From Gimesia alba (lineage in GTDB: Bacteria > Planctomycetota > Planctomycetia > Planctomycetales > Planctomycetaceae): a stretch of DNA of 64,000 bases. The DNA lies in NCBI RefSeq assembly GCF_007744675.1, contig NZ_CP036269.1:2123501-2187500 (forward strand). The letters run 5' to 3'. This document shows, piece after piece, positions 9,718 to 19,438 of this stretch. The notes under the pieces were generated by a model that saw only the letters and a program-made list of their open reading frames with translations, was not told where the DNA came from and did not search any database. The translations under genes and the position numbers were made by a program. Position 1 is the stretch's first letter. Every line of letters starts with the position of its first letter.

Positions 9718-12636
9718 TCATCTGCGGAAGGGAGGCCCGTTCCTGTCACGTGGCCGCGGTGGCTGTCTGTTGTCTCGTGGGCGTGGTGGTCCGTCGCCCC
9801 GTTGGGGCCGTCGATTTTGTTTAGGCCTGTGACGTACTGCCTCTGGGAATTTGGATTTAAATTGCGCTTCATATTGATTGTATTTATCCCACAGCAGGAT
9901 GCTATTCAGTTCATCTCCTGAATATTGATAAAGCTCAGAAAGCTTCTCTGTGGCATTCAACAGATCCTCATAGATGTCAGCAGAATCCGGTTGTGTTTTC
10001 TGTTCTGTTTCCAGGATCTTGATGGCATTTTCCATGAGTGGAATTGCTTCGGCTTCACTTCCTTTTCTTTCCAGAATATTTGCCAGCATGATTTCAAACC
10101 TGGCTAGCCAGGTTTGATGTTCTGGCACTTCCGGAAATTGGTTCGCGAGTTCTCTCTGTAATCTGATAGCTGTTCTCAAGGAGCGTTCGCCTGTATCATG
10201 GCGAAGTCGTACTTTGTCTGAATCCGGACTTCCATCAGTCAAAATATCCATTGCATGCGCCAGTTTATTATGGGCATGGATCAGCGAGATTTTGTATTCC
10301 GGGATCGTTGGATAATCGGAAACCAGGCGGCTGGCATGCTGAATCGCGTTTTGCAGACGTTTCGCAATGGTCTCTTCAATGTCCCTGGGGGTTGCATTGC
10401 GAAGCTCGATTCGCTCATAGGATTTCACCACAGCCTGTCGATAGTCGGCAACATGCGGATATTCCCGAACCAGGTTCTCCAGAATTTGAAGCACACGCGC
10501 TTGTTTTTCTGTATCCGCCTGAGATTGCGGATATTGATTTGAGATTTGTTCCTGCAGACAGAGGGCCAGTAAGTAGCGATATTCCGGCTTCGCATGATCG
10601 GAATTCACTAACGGCTCCAGAATATCAATGGCCTTCTGCGAGAGAGCCTGATTCGCCTCTGATTCGTCTTCCGTTGCAGGGAAGCGAGGCGCCTGATGAG
10701 GAACAGAGTGTGGTTTCACTTGACCGGGACGTACTTTATGTGACATCAGAAAATAGGAACGTGCCAGTTCAAAACGGAGCGCAGGTTGATCCGGGTTTTT
10801 CGCGAGTTCCTGTTTCAGCAACTGCTCCGCTTTCAGGTAGGAATCCTTGGCAGACGTCAGTTGATTCAGGTACCAGTGAATTCGACCGATTTCATTGAAG
10901 AGTGTGGCGATCGTGAGAGGATCTGCTTCAACCGAGTTTTGATTGTACATTTCGAGCGATTTTTGATACGCGGCAAGTGCTGATTGATAATCTCCCAGTC
11001 GGCGATGAATGTCACCAACCTTGTGCTGTGCATTGGCCGCTTTGATTTGAAATTCGCGTTGTGATCCTGTTGATTCTGCCAATTGTTCATAGAACTGAAT
11101 CATTCCTGCCAGTAAATCAGCTGATTCCCGGGACAAAACCGGTTCTGAATAGTCGGCTGCCGATGTGTTGCTTTCTGTTGACTGGGCGCGGCTGGGGACA
11201 AAGCGATTGAAAACGCGGTCCAGGGCTGCAGTTGCCAGTTGAGATGATGCTTCTGCTCGCTTTCGTTCCCGTCGTTCATTTTCAAATCCGACTGCCAGCG
11301 AGATTCCCAACAGTAGCAGCAGGCTGAATGCAATTCCGGATAAGCTGGCAATCGCCGGGTTACGACGGCTCCAGCGCCACAACTGCTCGAAGAGTGTCAC
11401 GCGTCGGGCACGGATCGGCCGATTCTCGAGAAATCGATTCAGGTCATCTGCCAGGTCGCTGGCCTTCTGGTAACGATGTTTCGTATCCGCTGCAATCGCC
11501 TTCTGGATGATCGTTTCCAGATCGCGGGGAATTTCGGAATTGATCCGCCTGAGCGGTGGAATCGCCCCCCGCGTGATCAGTTCGATCATTGCATGACGGC
11601 TGGTGCGTTCAATTGCGGGACGTTTGGTTAATAGTTCGTAAAGTGTAATTCCGAGACCATAGATATCACTCTGGCGGCAGGTTTCTCCTCGAAACATTTC
11701 GGGCGCCATATAACCGAGTGTGCCCGCCATGTCGGTGGATTTACTCAGATCGCTCTGTTCAGCCGCACGTGCCAGTCCAAAGTCCGTGATGCAGAGCAGA
11801 CCATCCCGGTCTAAAAGTAAATTTCCAGGCTTGATGTCACGATGTAAAATACCGCGATCATGTGCATATTGTAACGCGTTCGCGGCCTGAATGCCGAGCG
11901 CTGCAATATTTTGAGGAGAGCCGACATACTTATCAAATTCAGGACCGATGTTGTGGAAAGACCTCGATTCGTCCTGCTGTCTGACTTGCGAGTCATCACT
12001 GTGAGAGAGCGAGGTGTCACTGCCCGCCTGCGTCAGAGTATTGTTTCCTGCTGCGATCTGTTTCAAATCGCTGTCGGCAGCAGTCACCACGATTTTCTGC
12101 GTCAGTTCATCCAGACCAACGCCTTCGATCAATTGCATCACATAGTAGTGAAAACCGCTGTTCTCGCCGACACCGAAGACCGGTACGATGTTGGTGTGAT
12201 GCAGCGAAGCCGTTAATTCGGCTTCCCGGCGAAATCGCCTCAGTTGTTTTTCATCCATTAGCGAATGACGCGGCAACAGTTTTAACGCGACGCGCCGATT
12301 GAGTGATTCCTGGATAGCTTCATAGACCACACCCATGCCACCTCGCCCAATTTCTCGGACGATTTTAAAGTCACCCAGTTGTTGTGGTGTACTGGCGCCT
12401 AAGGAGACTTTACCATGGGCCTGGTCGGCATGTTTTCCACCTTCCAAAGCAGCAATGGCAGGAAAGAACTCTGCAATCTCACTGGCAAAATCAGAGTAGC
12501 GTTTCGCGTATTCAGAAACCTCAGGGTTCTCGCCGTTACGAATCTGACTGATGAATTCATCAGCGATTTGCTCCAGGTCGGGCGGATCCGGAGGCGTCAG
12601 ATTCTTAGTTGCGTGATGTGAGTCGGGAGATAACAT
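9718..12636 (-). CDS. Membrane Ser/Thr protein kinase with TPR-like region and Pro/Arg-rich tail
   Basis: This is a 972-residue protein. An N-terminal helical segment containing FISQIRNGENPEVSEYAKRY precedes an intact kinase domain (about 90-410). It shows GRGGMG near 98, VALK, HRDIKPGN near 266, DFG near 288 and APE. One membrane segment (about 424-446, in SLSGIAFSLLLLLGISLAV) is followed by a long helical region with TPR-like repeats (for example AQHKVGDIHRRLGDYQSALAAYQKSLEMY), up to about residue 930. The last 35 residues are almost entirely Pro, Arg, Asp and Gly (for example RPRDNRQPPRPRDRNGPPFRR). The gene lies 56 bases downstream of the ECF sigma factor gene and is probably co-transcribed with it. 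This matches the sigma/kinase pairing known in planctomycetes. Its likely role is partner-dependent phosphorylation signalling, possibly controlling that sigma factor (inference). Confidence 0.88.
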   Translation of the reverse strand: MLSPDSHHATKNLTPPDPPDLEQIADEFISQIRNGENPEVSEYAKRYSDFASEIAEFFPAIAALEGGKHADQAHGKVSLGASTPQQLGDFKIVREIGRGGMGVVYEAIQESLNRRVALKLLPRHSLMDEKQLRRFRREAELTASLHHTNIVPVFGVGENSGFHYYVMQLIEGVGLDELTQKIVVTAADSDLKQIAAGNNTLTQAGSDTSLSHSDDSQVRQQDESRSFHNIGPEFDKYVGSPQNIAALGIQAANALQYAHDRGILHRDIKPGNLLLDRDGLLCITDFGLARAAEQSDLSKSTDMAGTLGYMAPEMFRGETCRQSDIYGLGITLYELLTKRPAIERTSRHAMIELITRGAIPPLRRINSEIPRDLETIIQKAIAADTKHRYQKASDLADDLNRFLENRPIRARRVTLFEQLWRWSRRNPAIASLSGIAFSLLLLLGISLAVGFENERRERKRAEASSQLATAALDRVFNRFVPSRAQSTESNTSAADYSEPVLSRESADLLAGMIQFYEQLAESTGSQREFQIKAANAQHKVGDIHRRLGDYQSALAAYQKSLEMYNQNSVEADPLTIATLFNEIGRIHWYLNQLTSAKDSYLKAEQLLKQELAKNPDQPALRFELARSYFLMSHKVRPGQVKPHSVPHQAPRFPATEDESEANQALSQKAIDILEPLVNSDHAKPEYRYLLALCLQEQISNQYPQSQADTEKQARVLQILENLVREYPHVADYRQAVVKSYERIELRNATPRDIEETIAKRLQNAIQHASRLVSDYPTIPEYKISLIHAHNKLAHAMDILTDGSPDSDKVRLRHDTGERSLRTAIRLQRELANQFPEVPEHQTWLARFEIMLANILERKGSEAEAIPLMENAIKILETEQKTQPDSADIYEDLLNATEKLSELYQYSGDELNSILLWDKYNQYEAQFKSKFPEAVRHRPKQNRRPQRGDGPPRPRDNRQPPRPRDRNGPPFRR

Positions 12637-12692
12637 TGCCTGCTGTCCTGTTGATATGGTCCTGCAATAATACTCGCTTCACGGACGGCTGA

Positions 12693-13325
12693 TTACTCAA
12701 TAATACCGGGAATCTGCACCAGAATGGAGCGTAATCTGGTTAAGGCTCGAAAATATCGCATACTTGCTGTTTTGGGTTCGATTTCAAGTACTTCCGATGC
12801 TTCCAGGTTTGATAATTCTTCAAAATGACGCAGCACCAAAATCTCGCGATCAATTTCATTCAGACTCTCCAGAGCCTCATGCAATTGTGCGGCCAGTTCT
12901 TCTTTGAGCGCAGCCTGACTCGGAGACGTCATGTCGCCCAGCAAGACATCGGCGATTTGAAATGAAGTCGATGCCGAAAATACTCTGCGCTTCGCTTTGA
13001 CTTCTCGTCTGACATCTCGCTTTTGCGCTCCCAGATGACGGCGGTGTACGTCGATCAAAGTTTGTCCGATGATCGTCCGCAGCCAGATGAAAAATGTGGT
13101 CGCCGGGTCATTCAGATAATGTTCAATCCGCGTGGCCGCATCCAGATATGCTTCTTGCAGAATATCATCTGCATCTACTCGACCGAGCAGTCGCCGATCA
13201 AGCCGAAAATTCACAATTCGCCACAGACGGTCTCGGTACTGGTTATATTCTTCCGCAAGCACGCCTTCCGGGTCCTGTCGTAACCGGTTCAGAAACTTTT
13301 CTTGATCTTCGTGCTCATCCAACAA
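12693..13325 (-). CDS. ECF-type RNA polymerase sigma factor
   Basis: This 210-residue protein has sigma region 2 at about 25-110 (DADDILQEAYLDAATRIEHY, then FIWLRTIIGQTLIDVHRRH) and a region 4 helix-turn-helix at about 145-205 (LNEIDREILVLRHFEELS, then EPKTASMRYFRALTRLR). It has no region 1.1 or 3, as expected of extracytoplasmic-function sigma factors. The proposed start is TTG (13323-13325). GGGAG lies about ten bases upstream and an in-frame stop sits immediately before it; no ATG exists near the N-terminus. No anti-sigma factor gene adjoins it. Instead a membrane Ser/Thr kinase follows in the same orientation, which suggests control by phosphorylation rather than by a classical anti-sigma factor (inference). 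Confidence 0.88.
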   Translation of the reverse strand: MLDEHEDQEKFLNRLRQDPEGVLAEEYNQYRDRLWRIVNFRLDRRLLGRVDADDILQEAYLDAATRIEHYLNDPATTFFIWLRTIIGQTLIDVHRRHLGAQKRDVRREVKAKRRVFSASTSFQIADVLLGDMTSPSQAALKEELAAQLHEALESLNEIDREILVLRHFEELSNLEASEVLEIEPKTASMRYFRALTRLRSILVQIPGIIE

Positions 13326-13522
13326 TTAACGTATCTCCCGATCGGTATCCAAATCATTGACGGCAATGATTCTAACCGATTGCTTCCGCAGACGACAAGG
13401 CGGATCATTCTGGCTCGATTACAGGGGTTATAAGGCTTATGCGACCCCTTGAGGTGAAACGTACAATGGTTGAGGCTACCAGAGTTTACTACGCGAGATC
13501 CCCTGATTTTGACGGATTGGAA

Positions 13523-15172
13523 CTAGAATTTAGCCAGAAATTCAATCCGAGCACCGGAGGCAACGCCCCGTGACTCCTGCTTGGCTACAAAGCTGTCGAG
13601 CAGCATGATCCAATGTTGGCCGATCGCTTTTTGATAGCGGATGGCGCCCCCGATGGCACCATCATTGACGTCGTTAGTATCTTTGCGGCCACCGATTTCG
13701 AAAATGAGCTGCTGTCGGGTCTTATCATAGAAGAGTTGGTATCCCAGACTGGCACCCGCGACATCGGTTGCCTGGTTACTCAAGGGAGCACCATATTGTC
13801 CCAGTCCAGAGGCGGCAAACAGCAGACCAACCTGTCCCAGCGGTCCGCCGGCCAGTGTTCCTCGTGCGGGGGATGTAAACTGGTCGATGGCCCAAAATGC
13901 ATTGAAGTAGACCAGGTCATTCGAGTGATGTGGTGTTAAAGAGATCTGACTGAAGAGCAGTTCTCCCTGTCCGGAGGCTGCCGTTTCGCCATCGTGAGGA
14001 AATGAGCCCAGTACCTGGAACGAAGTATTGTAAGTATTGTGGAATCCGTGCAAACGCTGAATCGCACTCAATCCGAAAGCGGTCATACTGCCGAATTGCG
14101 GGTTGCTGGAGTTGACGGTCGCTACATCGGCGTTGACCGTACTGACTTCAAAGTCCGTTTCAGAGAAGATACCATACATTGTGGAGTCGGGGTCATGGAC
14201 GTTGTTATTCCGGTTGATGTCCCCCTCAACATACACGCCGGTCACGCGCATATTCAGAACACCTCCACCGTTGATTGTATTCCGCGTGACGGTGACCGCA
14301 TCCACCATGTCTTCGTTGATTAACAATCCCTGTTGAAACGACATCGGCTGACGCCCAACGGAAAACCCAATGTCGTATCGATGCACGTCATAGGGATCCA
14401 GATTCGGAAACAGTTCGCCAAAATCGCCTTCAAAAAACAGAGTTTGAATGTCGGCGTTGAGTCCATCAAGCCATTCTCCATCGTGGAACTCATAGCTTGT
14501 AAACAGTCGTGAGGCAGTCAACTCCTTATCAAGTGACCGCAGACCAACGAGAATGCGTTCTGTACCGGAAAGGTTCAATTGTCCAAACAGATCGAGTCGG
14601 TTGGCCCATTCGGTGACGTTGGTCCCGGCACGGTTATTAAAATAGTTCAATCCGGTTCGGTAAGTACCAAATACCCAGAACGAAGGCCGCCAGACGGCAC
14701 CTGTGGGAATCTCGATTCCCTGGTTCAGGAATCCGACTCCCAGAAATTTTTCGTTGGTCTCAATCAGCAGGTCAGGACGTTCGGGAATCGGTTGTATGCC
14801 GATGGGAAAGTCATCCAGAGGTGTTTCAGGAGCGTAATGTTCGGAGCAAAGCAACCACTGGCCGAAATGTGCCAAGGGTTCAGCCGGCGATGCTAACGCA
14901 TCCATTGCCATCTCGCCCAGCTTCCAGTAGAGGGGCTCGGAATCGTGATACACGTTCGGATCATATTCCACGCGATCAGCGTAGGGATTGATATAGTAGT
15001 CGTCAAATTCATCATACTCATCAGCTGCCTGTGTTTCTTCTGCCATTTCCGGAGAAGGGGGCAGGCTGGCGACACCCGGGGCATCTGGCGCTTGCGCATG
15101 AACAATTCCCGAGTACAAAAGAAATGCACTCGTTAGAATCAGGAACAGGAATTGTTGTTTCAATTTTCTCAT
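13523..15172 (-). CDS. Predicted outer-membrane beta-barrel (porin-like) protein
   Basis: This 549-residue protein has a clear signal peptide (hydrophobic residues 8-25, ending IVHA). The mature part is rich in aromatic/glycine alternating strands, lacks hydrophobic membrane helices, and ends in phenylalanine (EFLAKF), a typical barrel C-terminus. An acidic, tyrosine-rich segment (EYDEFDDYYINPYADRVEYD) follows the signal. I do not recognise a named family beyond porin-like. It starts 15 bases after the stop of the multiheme cytochrome gene upstream and is very likely co-transcribed with it. A barrel paired with a multiheme cytochrome recalls outer-membrane porin-cytochrome conduits, but a general porin is equally possible. 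Confidence 0.65.
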   Translation of the reverse strand: MRKLKQQFLFLILTSAFLLYSGIVHAQAPDAPGVASLPPSPEMAEETQAADEYDEFDDYYINPYADRVEYDPNVYHDSEPLYWKLGEMAMDALASPAEPLAHFGQWLLCSEHYAPETPLDDFPIGIQPIPERPDLLIETNEKFLGVGFLNQGIEIPTGAVWRPSFWVFGTYRTGLNYFNNRAGTNVTEWANRLDLFGQLNLSGTERILVGLRSLDKELTASRLFTSYEFHDGEWLDGLNADIQTLFFEGDFGELFPNLDPYDVHRYDIGFSVGRQPMSFQQGLLINEDMVDAVTVTRNTINGGGVLNMRVTGVYVEGDINRNNNVHDPDSTMYGIFSETDFEVSTVNADVATVNSSNPQFGSMTAFGLSAIQRLHGFHNTYNTSFQVLGSFPHDGETAASGQGELLFSQISLTPHHSNDLVYFNAFWAIDQFTSPARGTLAGGPLGQVGLLFAASGLGQYGAPLSNQATDVAGASLGYQLFYDKTRQQLIFEIGGRKDTNDVNDGAIGGAIRYQKAIGQHWIMLLDSFVAKQESRGVASGARIEFLAKF

Positions 15173-15187
15173 TAAGCTGATTCAATA

Positions 15188-17113
15188 TTAAGGAATACAG
15201 ACGGTATCCACTTTTTCGTACAACACCATATGTCCGTCGACAACGCCATCTGCGACATCACGGGCAGACATGCCATAGTCAAACCCCACGTCCGAGATCT
15301 CATGCACTAGATTTACCGGCACCATGCCTGCAATCAGTTGAACGCGAATCGTATAATTACCCGGTCCCGTGAGTTGCTTTCGTGAAACATGATAGTTTGC
15401 CAGGCGATTGCTTCTGGGGGGAATGTTTTGCTTTTGCTTACGTGCCCCAATCGGACGCCCCAAAACCGTAAAGGGGCGCGTCGCTGGCCGAAAGTAAGGC
15501 AGTGGGTCGAGAGAATAAGGCACATTCAGAACCTGCTCACGTTCACCACCCCGAATGTTGCGGGTAATGAAACGTGATTGCAGAGTGAATAACTGCCGGT
15601 CAATCGGTATCTTTCCGTTGTGCACATACAGGGAGTGAGAGTCGCGAATATCGCCATTCGGATCGAGGTCTCCGGATTGAAAGACGAGTTGCCCATTTTG
15701 GTCCCAGACCATGGTCCGTAGAAAGACAACGCGTTCCGCGTCAAACCCGGTGGGGACGCCATGTCCCAGTGTAATATTCGAAACGGGGACCGAGAAATCC
15801 AGTCCATACCACTTCGCTTTTTCAACTTGAATTTCACCTAAATGATAGCCTGCTCTCAAAAGCTGCAGTCTTTGGGTAGCGGCCTCTCCCAGTAATTCGT
15901 ATTGGTCATTCAGAATGAGCCGTGCTTTAATTCGTGTGACTTGATTGTCCCAGGGAGGGGGAAAGTAAGTCTCTTTCGTAACGTGTTTTTCAAATTCAGG
16001 AGTACCCCAGCCGGCGGCATCATCAAAGCAGAGCCATTCTCGCATGGTAGCGAGCCCCTGATCGGGTGAGGGGCTAGAATTTTCTTCTTTGATCGCTTTC
16101 GGATTATGCGGAAACAGGCCGCGATGAATAATCGGATAGTCAGGGCCAATCATCATATGGTTTGTATGTTTGCGAACCGGTGTAGGCACATTTCCAACAA
16201 TGGCTGCAGGCGAAAAGGAATATCCTGAAGGGACGCCAGGAACGACACCCATGTGACAATCCTGACAATTTTCTTTGCACTGCTTGGCAGAAGGAGAATG
16301 TTTGAATTCACTGAAAGCGTCCTCCAATCGGAAGCCGTTAGGGGCAAACACATCGTGACAACTGCCGCAGAAACCAGGTGTGGTCAGTTGAAAGAATTCA
16401 TACGCTTCTGCATGAATTGCACGCCCTCGAATTGCAGGATTATCGGTTGTTTTCAGAACGCCATATTTATCCGGATTCGCCAGAACTTCAGCCAGAATTT
16501 CTCCGCCCGACGGTCCATAAACTGCCTGGTTAATATCTCCACTCACCAGCGCCTGACGACCTGCAATTCCTTTTCCCCATGCCTGATTGATGCGGTGACA
16601 GGTTACACAGGTCACACCTTCACGCGAAGAAGGGGGGCGATCCAGATTGCTCATATCAATGGGCTCGGATAACGCCATGCCGACGGGGGTATGACAGCGG
16701 ATGCAAAAATCACCCAGCGTGCCATTATTGAGTTTGATCAGTTTGTTCGACATCGCGTTAAACACGGGACTCAACTGGGCATAAGCATGCGGTGAGACCG
16801 ACCATTCGCGATAATGCTGTGGGTGACATTTGCCACATTTGGCAGCAGACGGGAATGGATCATTTTCATAGCACTCGGCATGGGCCTGATCAACGGCAGC
16901 TTGTAGAAGTTCGTCAAGCTTTGTGGCGGTTGTCGCTTTGGTGTTGCTTGCAGTTGCGGAAGCAGTTCGAACGTTGGACAGCCTGATGAGTCCCGGGTCT
17001 TCCGCTTGAACGTATTGAAAATAGATGTTGGGTAGAAGAATACCCAAAACGACGATCGAAAACGCCAGATAGCGTCCGATCTTGATTTCATTCCTGCAAG
17101 GAGAGGATTCCAT
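15188..17113 (-). CDS. Pentaheme c-type cytochrome (c554-like)
   Basis: This 641-residue protein has an N-terminal membrane anchor or signal (about 15-35, in YLAFSIVVLGILLPNIYF). Five heme-attachment motifs are visible: CGKCH, CIRCH, CVTCH, CGSCH and CQDCH, all in the first half. The first is followed by PQHYREWSVSPHAYA, the pattern typical of cytochrome c554-like multiheme proteins. The C-terminal half is heme-free and beta-rich. The ATG start has GGAG seven bases upstream. It is the first gene of a two-gene unit with the beta-barrel gene. The likely role is periplasmic electron transfer or a redox reaction on a small oxyanion; the substrate is not deducible. Confidence 0.88.
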   Translation of the reverse strand: MESSPCRNEIKIGRYLAFSIVVLGILLPNIYFQYVQAEDPGLIRLSNVRTASATASNTKATTATKLDELLQAAVDQAHAECYENDPFPSAAKCGKCHPQHYREWSVSPHAYAQLSPVFNAMSNKLIKLNNGTLGDFCIRCHTPVGMALSEPIDMSNLDRPPSSREGVTCVTCHRINQAWGKGIAGRQALVSGDINQAVYGPSGGEILAEVLANPDKYGVLKTTDNPAIRGRAIHAEAYEFFQLTTPGFCGSCHDVFAPNGFRLEDAFSEFKHSPSAKQCKENCQDCHMGVVPGVPSGYSFSPAAIVGNVPTPVRKHTNHMMIGPDYPIIHRGLFPHNPKAIKEENSSPSPDQGLATMREWLCFDDAAGWGTPEFEKHVTKETYFPPPWDNQVTRIKARLILNDQYELLGEAATQRLQLLRAGYHLGEIQVEKAKWYGLDFSVPVSNITLGHGVPTGFDAERVVFLRTMVWDQNGQLVFQSGDLDPNGDIRDSHSLYVHNGKIPIDRQLFTLQSRFITRNIRGGEREQVLNVPYSLDPLPYFRPATRPFTVLGRPIGARKQKQNIPPRSNRLANYHVSRKQLTGPGNYTIRVQLIAGMVPVNLVHEISDVGFDYGMSARDVADGVVDGHMVLYEKVDTVCIP

Positions 17114-17365
17114 TCCTGCACTCCCGATTTACATTGCCTGGAATAAGCAAAGTATGACTACAAATTTTGGTTGATGCGCAACACTCCTGTCGCAGGCCTA
17201 ATAGTCATAATCGGTATAATCGGAATAACTGTTGAATATTAAACCAGATAACTGGAAAGAAAGAGGAGAAAATACATATTCGTATAAACATGTATTCTTT
17301 GGCTTTCGGGCTGCCCCACCTTCTCCCGGGACGTTTTTTAGTGCGGCTTCAGGCTTGAATGCATG
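17114..17365. other. Intergenic spacer upstream of the pentaheme cytochrome gene
   Basis: This spacer of about 250 bases probably holds the promoter of the minus-strand cytochrome operon. It contains a short tandem direct repeat, ATAATCGG at 17207-17214 and again at 17216-17223. That could be a regulator site or chance. No gene or hairpin terminator is evident. Confidence 0.35.
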
Positions 17366-19108
17366 TCATTTCTTGAGTGTGACCACACCATCCCAGTTAA
17401 AGGGGGCTTTATAATTATGACTGGCAATCTGGAGCAGTAAAAAATCTCTGGCACGATCTTTGGGGGGCAGATGCCCTAACAGATCAAGCGAACTGTCCCA
17501 GTCACCATCAATAAATGCATCCACGGCTGCTTCAAAGTCTTTAATATTCTGATTTGAAATCGAACTCTTTCCCTCAGTGGGTAGTAGTTCATAGACCGAA
17601 AGCGGGGCTTCTAATCCTGGGGGACGAAATAAACCGAGATGGCGACAACGTCCTTCAGATTCGGGAAGCAGATTTCGTACATCAGAGGCGGTCGCTTCAT
17701 CAATTAGAATCGGCACCCCCAGTTGCTTTGTCATCCCCTCCAGGCGAGAGGCCAGATTGACCACGGGGCCAAAAACACCGACTTTCGCCTGCTCGCGCGT
17801 TCCAATCTTGCCGGCAATGGCGTTGCCACGTGTGATACCGATTCCAACTTCGAAACCACTCAACTCATTGAAATGAGTACTGTTCGAAATCTTGAACATC
17901 TGTTGAATTCGCAGCGCGGCAAGACAGGCAGGAAGCGCTCCTTTCGTCAACGGCAGAGGCCAGCCCCAGAAACCAAGCGCACTATCCCCCTGGAAGTCTG
18001 CGATGACCCCATTCTGACTACTGATGCTTTGAGTCATGACGCCCAGGGCGTTCTTCAAACGATCCAGAAACTGTTGTAAATTTTTCCCTGCCTGTTCCGT
18101 CATATGTGAGAAACGTCGCAGGTCGCAGAATAAGACAGCTGTTTCTGTTTCCGTTGGTTCCAGTGAATGTTTGGCGTTCTCCTCAGAAACGACTTTGATG
18201 ATCGCGGGAGAGAAAAACTGTTCTATGCCGGAAAATCGGTCTTCCAGCTTTCGTACGCGACGAATGGCAGACAGCATATGAGCCAGCAGTTCGACAAGAT
18301 TCAAATCATCCTGTAAATCATTCGTAGATAAATAGGCCTGTGAAGGCGAATCTTCACCAAAGCGACCGCAGATATAGAGGCACCATTTCTGGTTTCCCTC
18401 TGTTTTGACTGGAGTACAGAACGCCCAGCGGCCATTGGCAAGCGGCGTCCCTTTGCGACTGCTTTCTACTTCGATGGCAGTCTCGCCTTTTCGGATAGTG
18501 TCACGAACCAGCGATCTGATGATCGTAACGCGCCGAAAACCGGGAACGGGTTGTTCCCAATGGGCGACATTCCATTTTTTCGGACCATCACTTTGGATCA
18601 CAGCGACCACGTCTGCATGTGGCATCACATCCTTGAGTAGGAGAGCCGCCTGTTTTGCCAGGTTTCCTTCATCTTTGCAAAGCCATAAACTGGGAACGGC
18701 TTTGGAGACGGTTTCGATTCTGAGGTCTGTAATCCGCAGACTGGCTTCTGTTAATATCCCAGAATCGGTATCCAGATCGTCTAGAATCTCCAGAACTCCG
18801 GAATTGGATGATCGTTCAATCGACTGAAACTGAGTCTCACCAATCTGAAACGAATCGCCTACTGAGATCGTCAACTCGCTATGAAATTGCTCGTCAAACT
18901 TGATTTGGTTCAGTACACTGGGAAAACAACGGATATTCAGCTGATCTTCATTGCGTTGGAATTCAGCATGCATCCGTGAAATGGTAGAATCCCAGGGAAT
19001 GGCACAATCGTTGTCAGCGCTCCTACCTAACAACATTTTTTGCGATTCAGGAATATGCCATTCAATTTTTTCGCCCGGCCTTGGCCCTTTTGCAATGAGA
19101 TGTATCAT
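17366..19108 (-). CDS. FHA-GAF-class III adenylate/guanylate cyclase
   Basis: I place the start at the ATG at 19108 (580 residues), because the FHA domain begins directly there (MIHLIAKGPRPGEKIEW). The frame stays open to a TTG at 19258, so a 50-residue extension is possible; none of the candidate starts has a good ribosome site. The FHA domain (about 1-110) has the phosphopeptide-binding signature LLGRSADND then SRMHAEF. A GAF-like region follows (about 140-290), then a class III cyclase domain (about 330-530). Both metal-binding aspartates are present (AVLFCDLRRFS and QGDSALGFWG), as is the catalytic Asn/Arg pair (VVNLASRLEG). The base-selecting residues are atypical: the usual Lys three residues before the GD motif is Asp (DFQGD), and the usual Asp/Thr partner is Gly (VGVFG). 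The nucleotide product is therefore uncertain. The gene is divergent from an operon encoding a cyclic-nucleotide-binding protein. Confidence 0.85.
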   Translation of the reverse strand: MIHLIAKGPRPGEKIEWHIPESQKMLLGRSADNDCAIPWDSTISRMHAEFQRNEDQLNIRCFPSVLNQIKFDEQFHSELTISVGDSFQIGETQFQSIERSSNSGVLEILDDLDTDSGILTEASLRITDLRIETVSKAVPSLWLCKDEGNLAKQAALLLKDVMPHADVVAVIQSDGPKKWNVAHWEQPVPGFRRVTIIRSLVRDTIRKGETAIEVESSRKGTPLANGRWAFCTPVKTEGNQKWCLYICGRFGEDSPSQAYLSTNDLQDDLNLVELLAHMLSAIRRVRKLEDRFSGIEQFFSPAIIKVVSEENAKHSLEPTETETAVLFCDLRRFSHMTEQAGKNLQQFLDRLKNALGVMTQSISSQNGVIADFQGDSALGFWGWPLPLTKGALPACLAALRIQQMFKISNSTHFNELSGFEVGIGITRGNAIAGKIGTREQAKVGVFGPVVNLASRLEGMTKQLGVPILIDEATASDVRNLLPESEGRCRHLGLFRPPGLEAPLSVYELLPTEGKSSISNQNIKDFEAAVDAFIDGDWDSSLDLLGHLPPKDRARDFLLLQIASHNYKAPFNWDGVVTLKK

Positions 19109-19438
19109 TGAGTAGGTCCCGTTTGTCGTCTGTCTCTTAGTGGATGTGCTTTGCATAGTATTGACAATGAGGGTTCGGACATGTTTGAATTTATAAAGAT
19201 CACAGGGCCCTACCTTTAAAACGGATATTCTGCCGGGCGGTAACCGCTCTTCGTCCAATTCGTCAGAAAATCTTCAAACTAGTCAATAAAATCACGTAGT
19301 ATTACAATTAGTATACTCGTTAATGAATAAGAGTCGTATTGTTATAGCATCGTACTCTAAGAGGTAATTTTAAGAGAGTTTTGGTTCAGATACGACCATT
19401 ACAATCCTTAAATTTACTCTATCCCGTCTCCCATTCAC
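19109..19438. promoter_or_regulatory. AT-rich divergent intergenic region between cyclase and redox operon
   Basis: The region lies between the cyclase gene (minus) and the tetraheme cytochrome operon (plus). The segment 19260-19400 is strongly AT-rich and free of gene-like coding, as expected of back-to-back promoters. I cannot assign specific -35/-10 boxes with confidence. Shared control of the cyclase and the operon is plausible from this arrangement. Confidence 0.4.

Noticed and set aside
19109-19258. N-terminal extension of the cyclase from TTG
   Set aside because: The extra 50 residues have no domain character and the FHA domain starts exactly at the internal ATG; kept only as an alternative.
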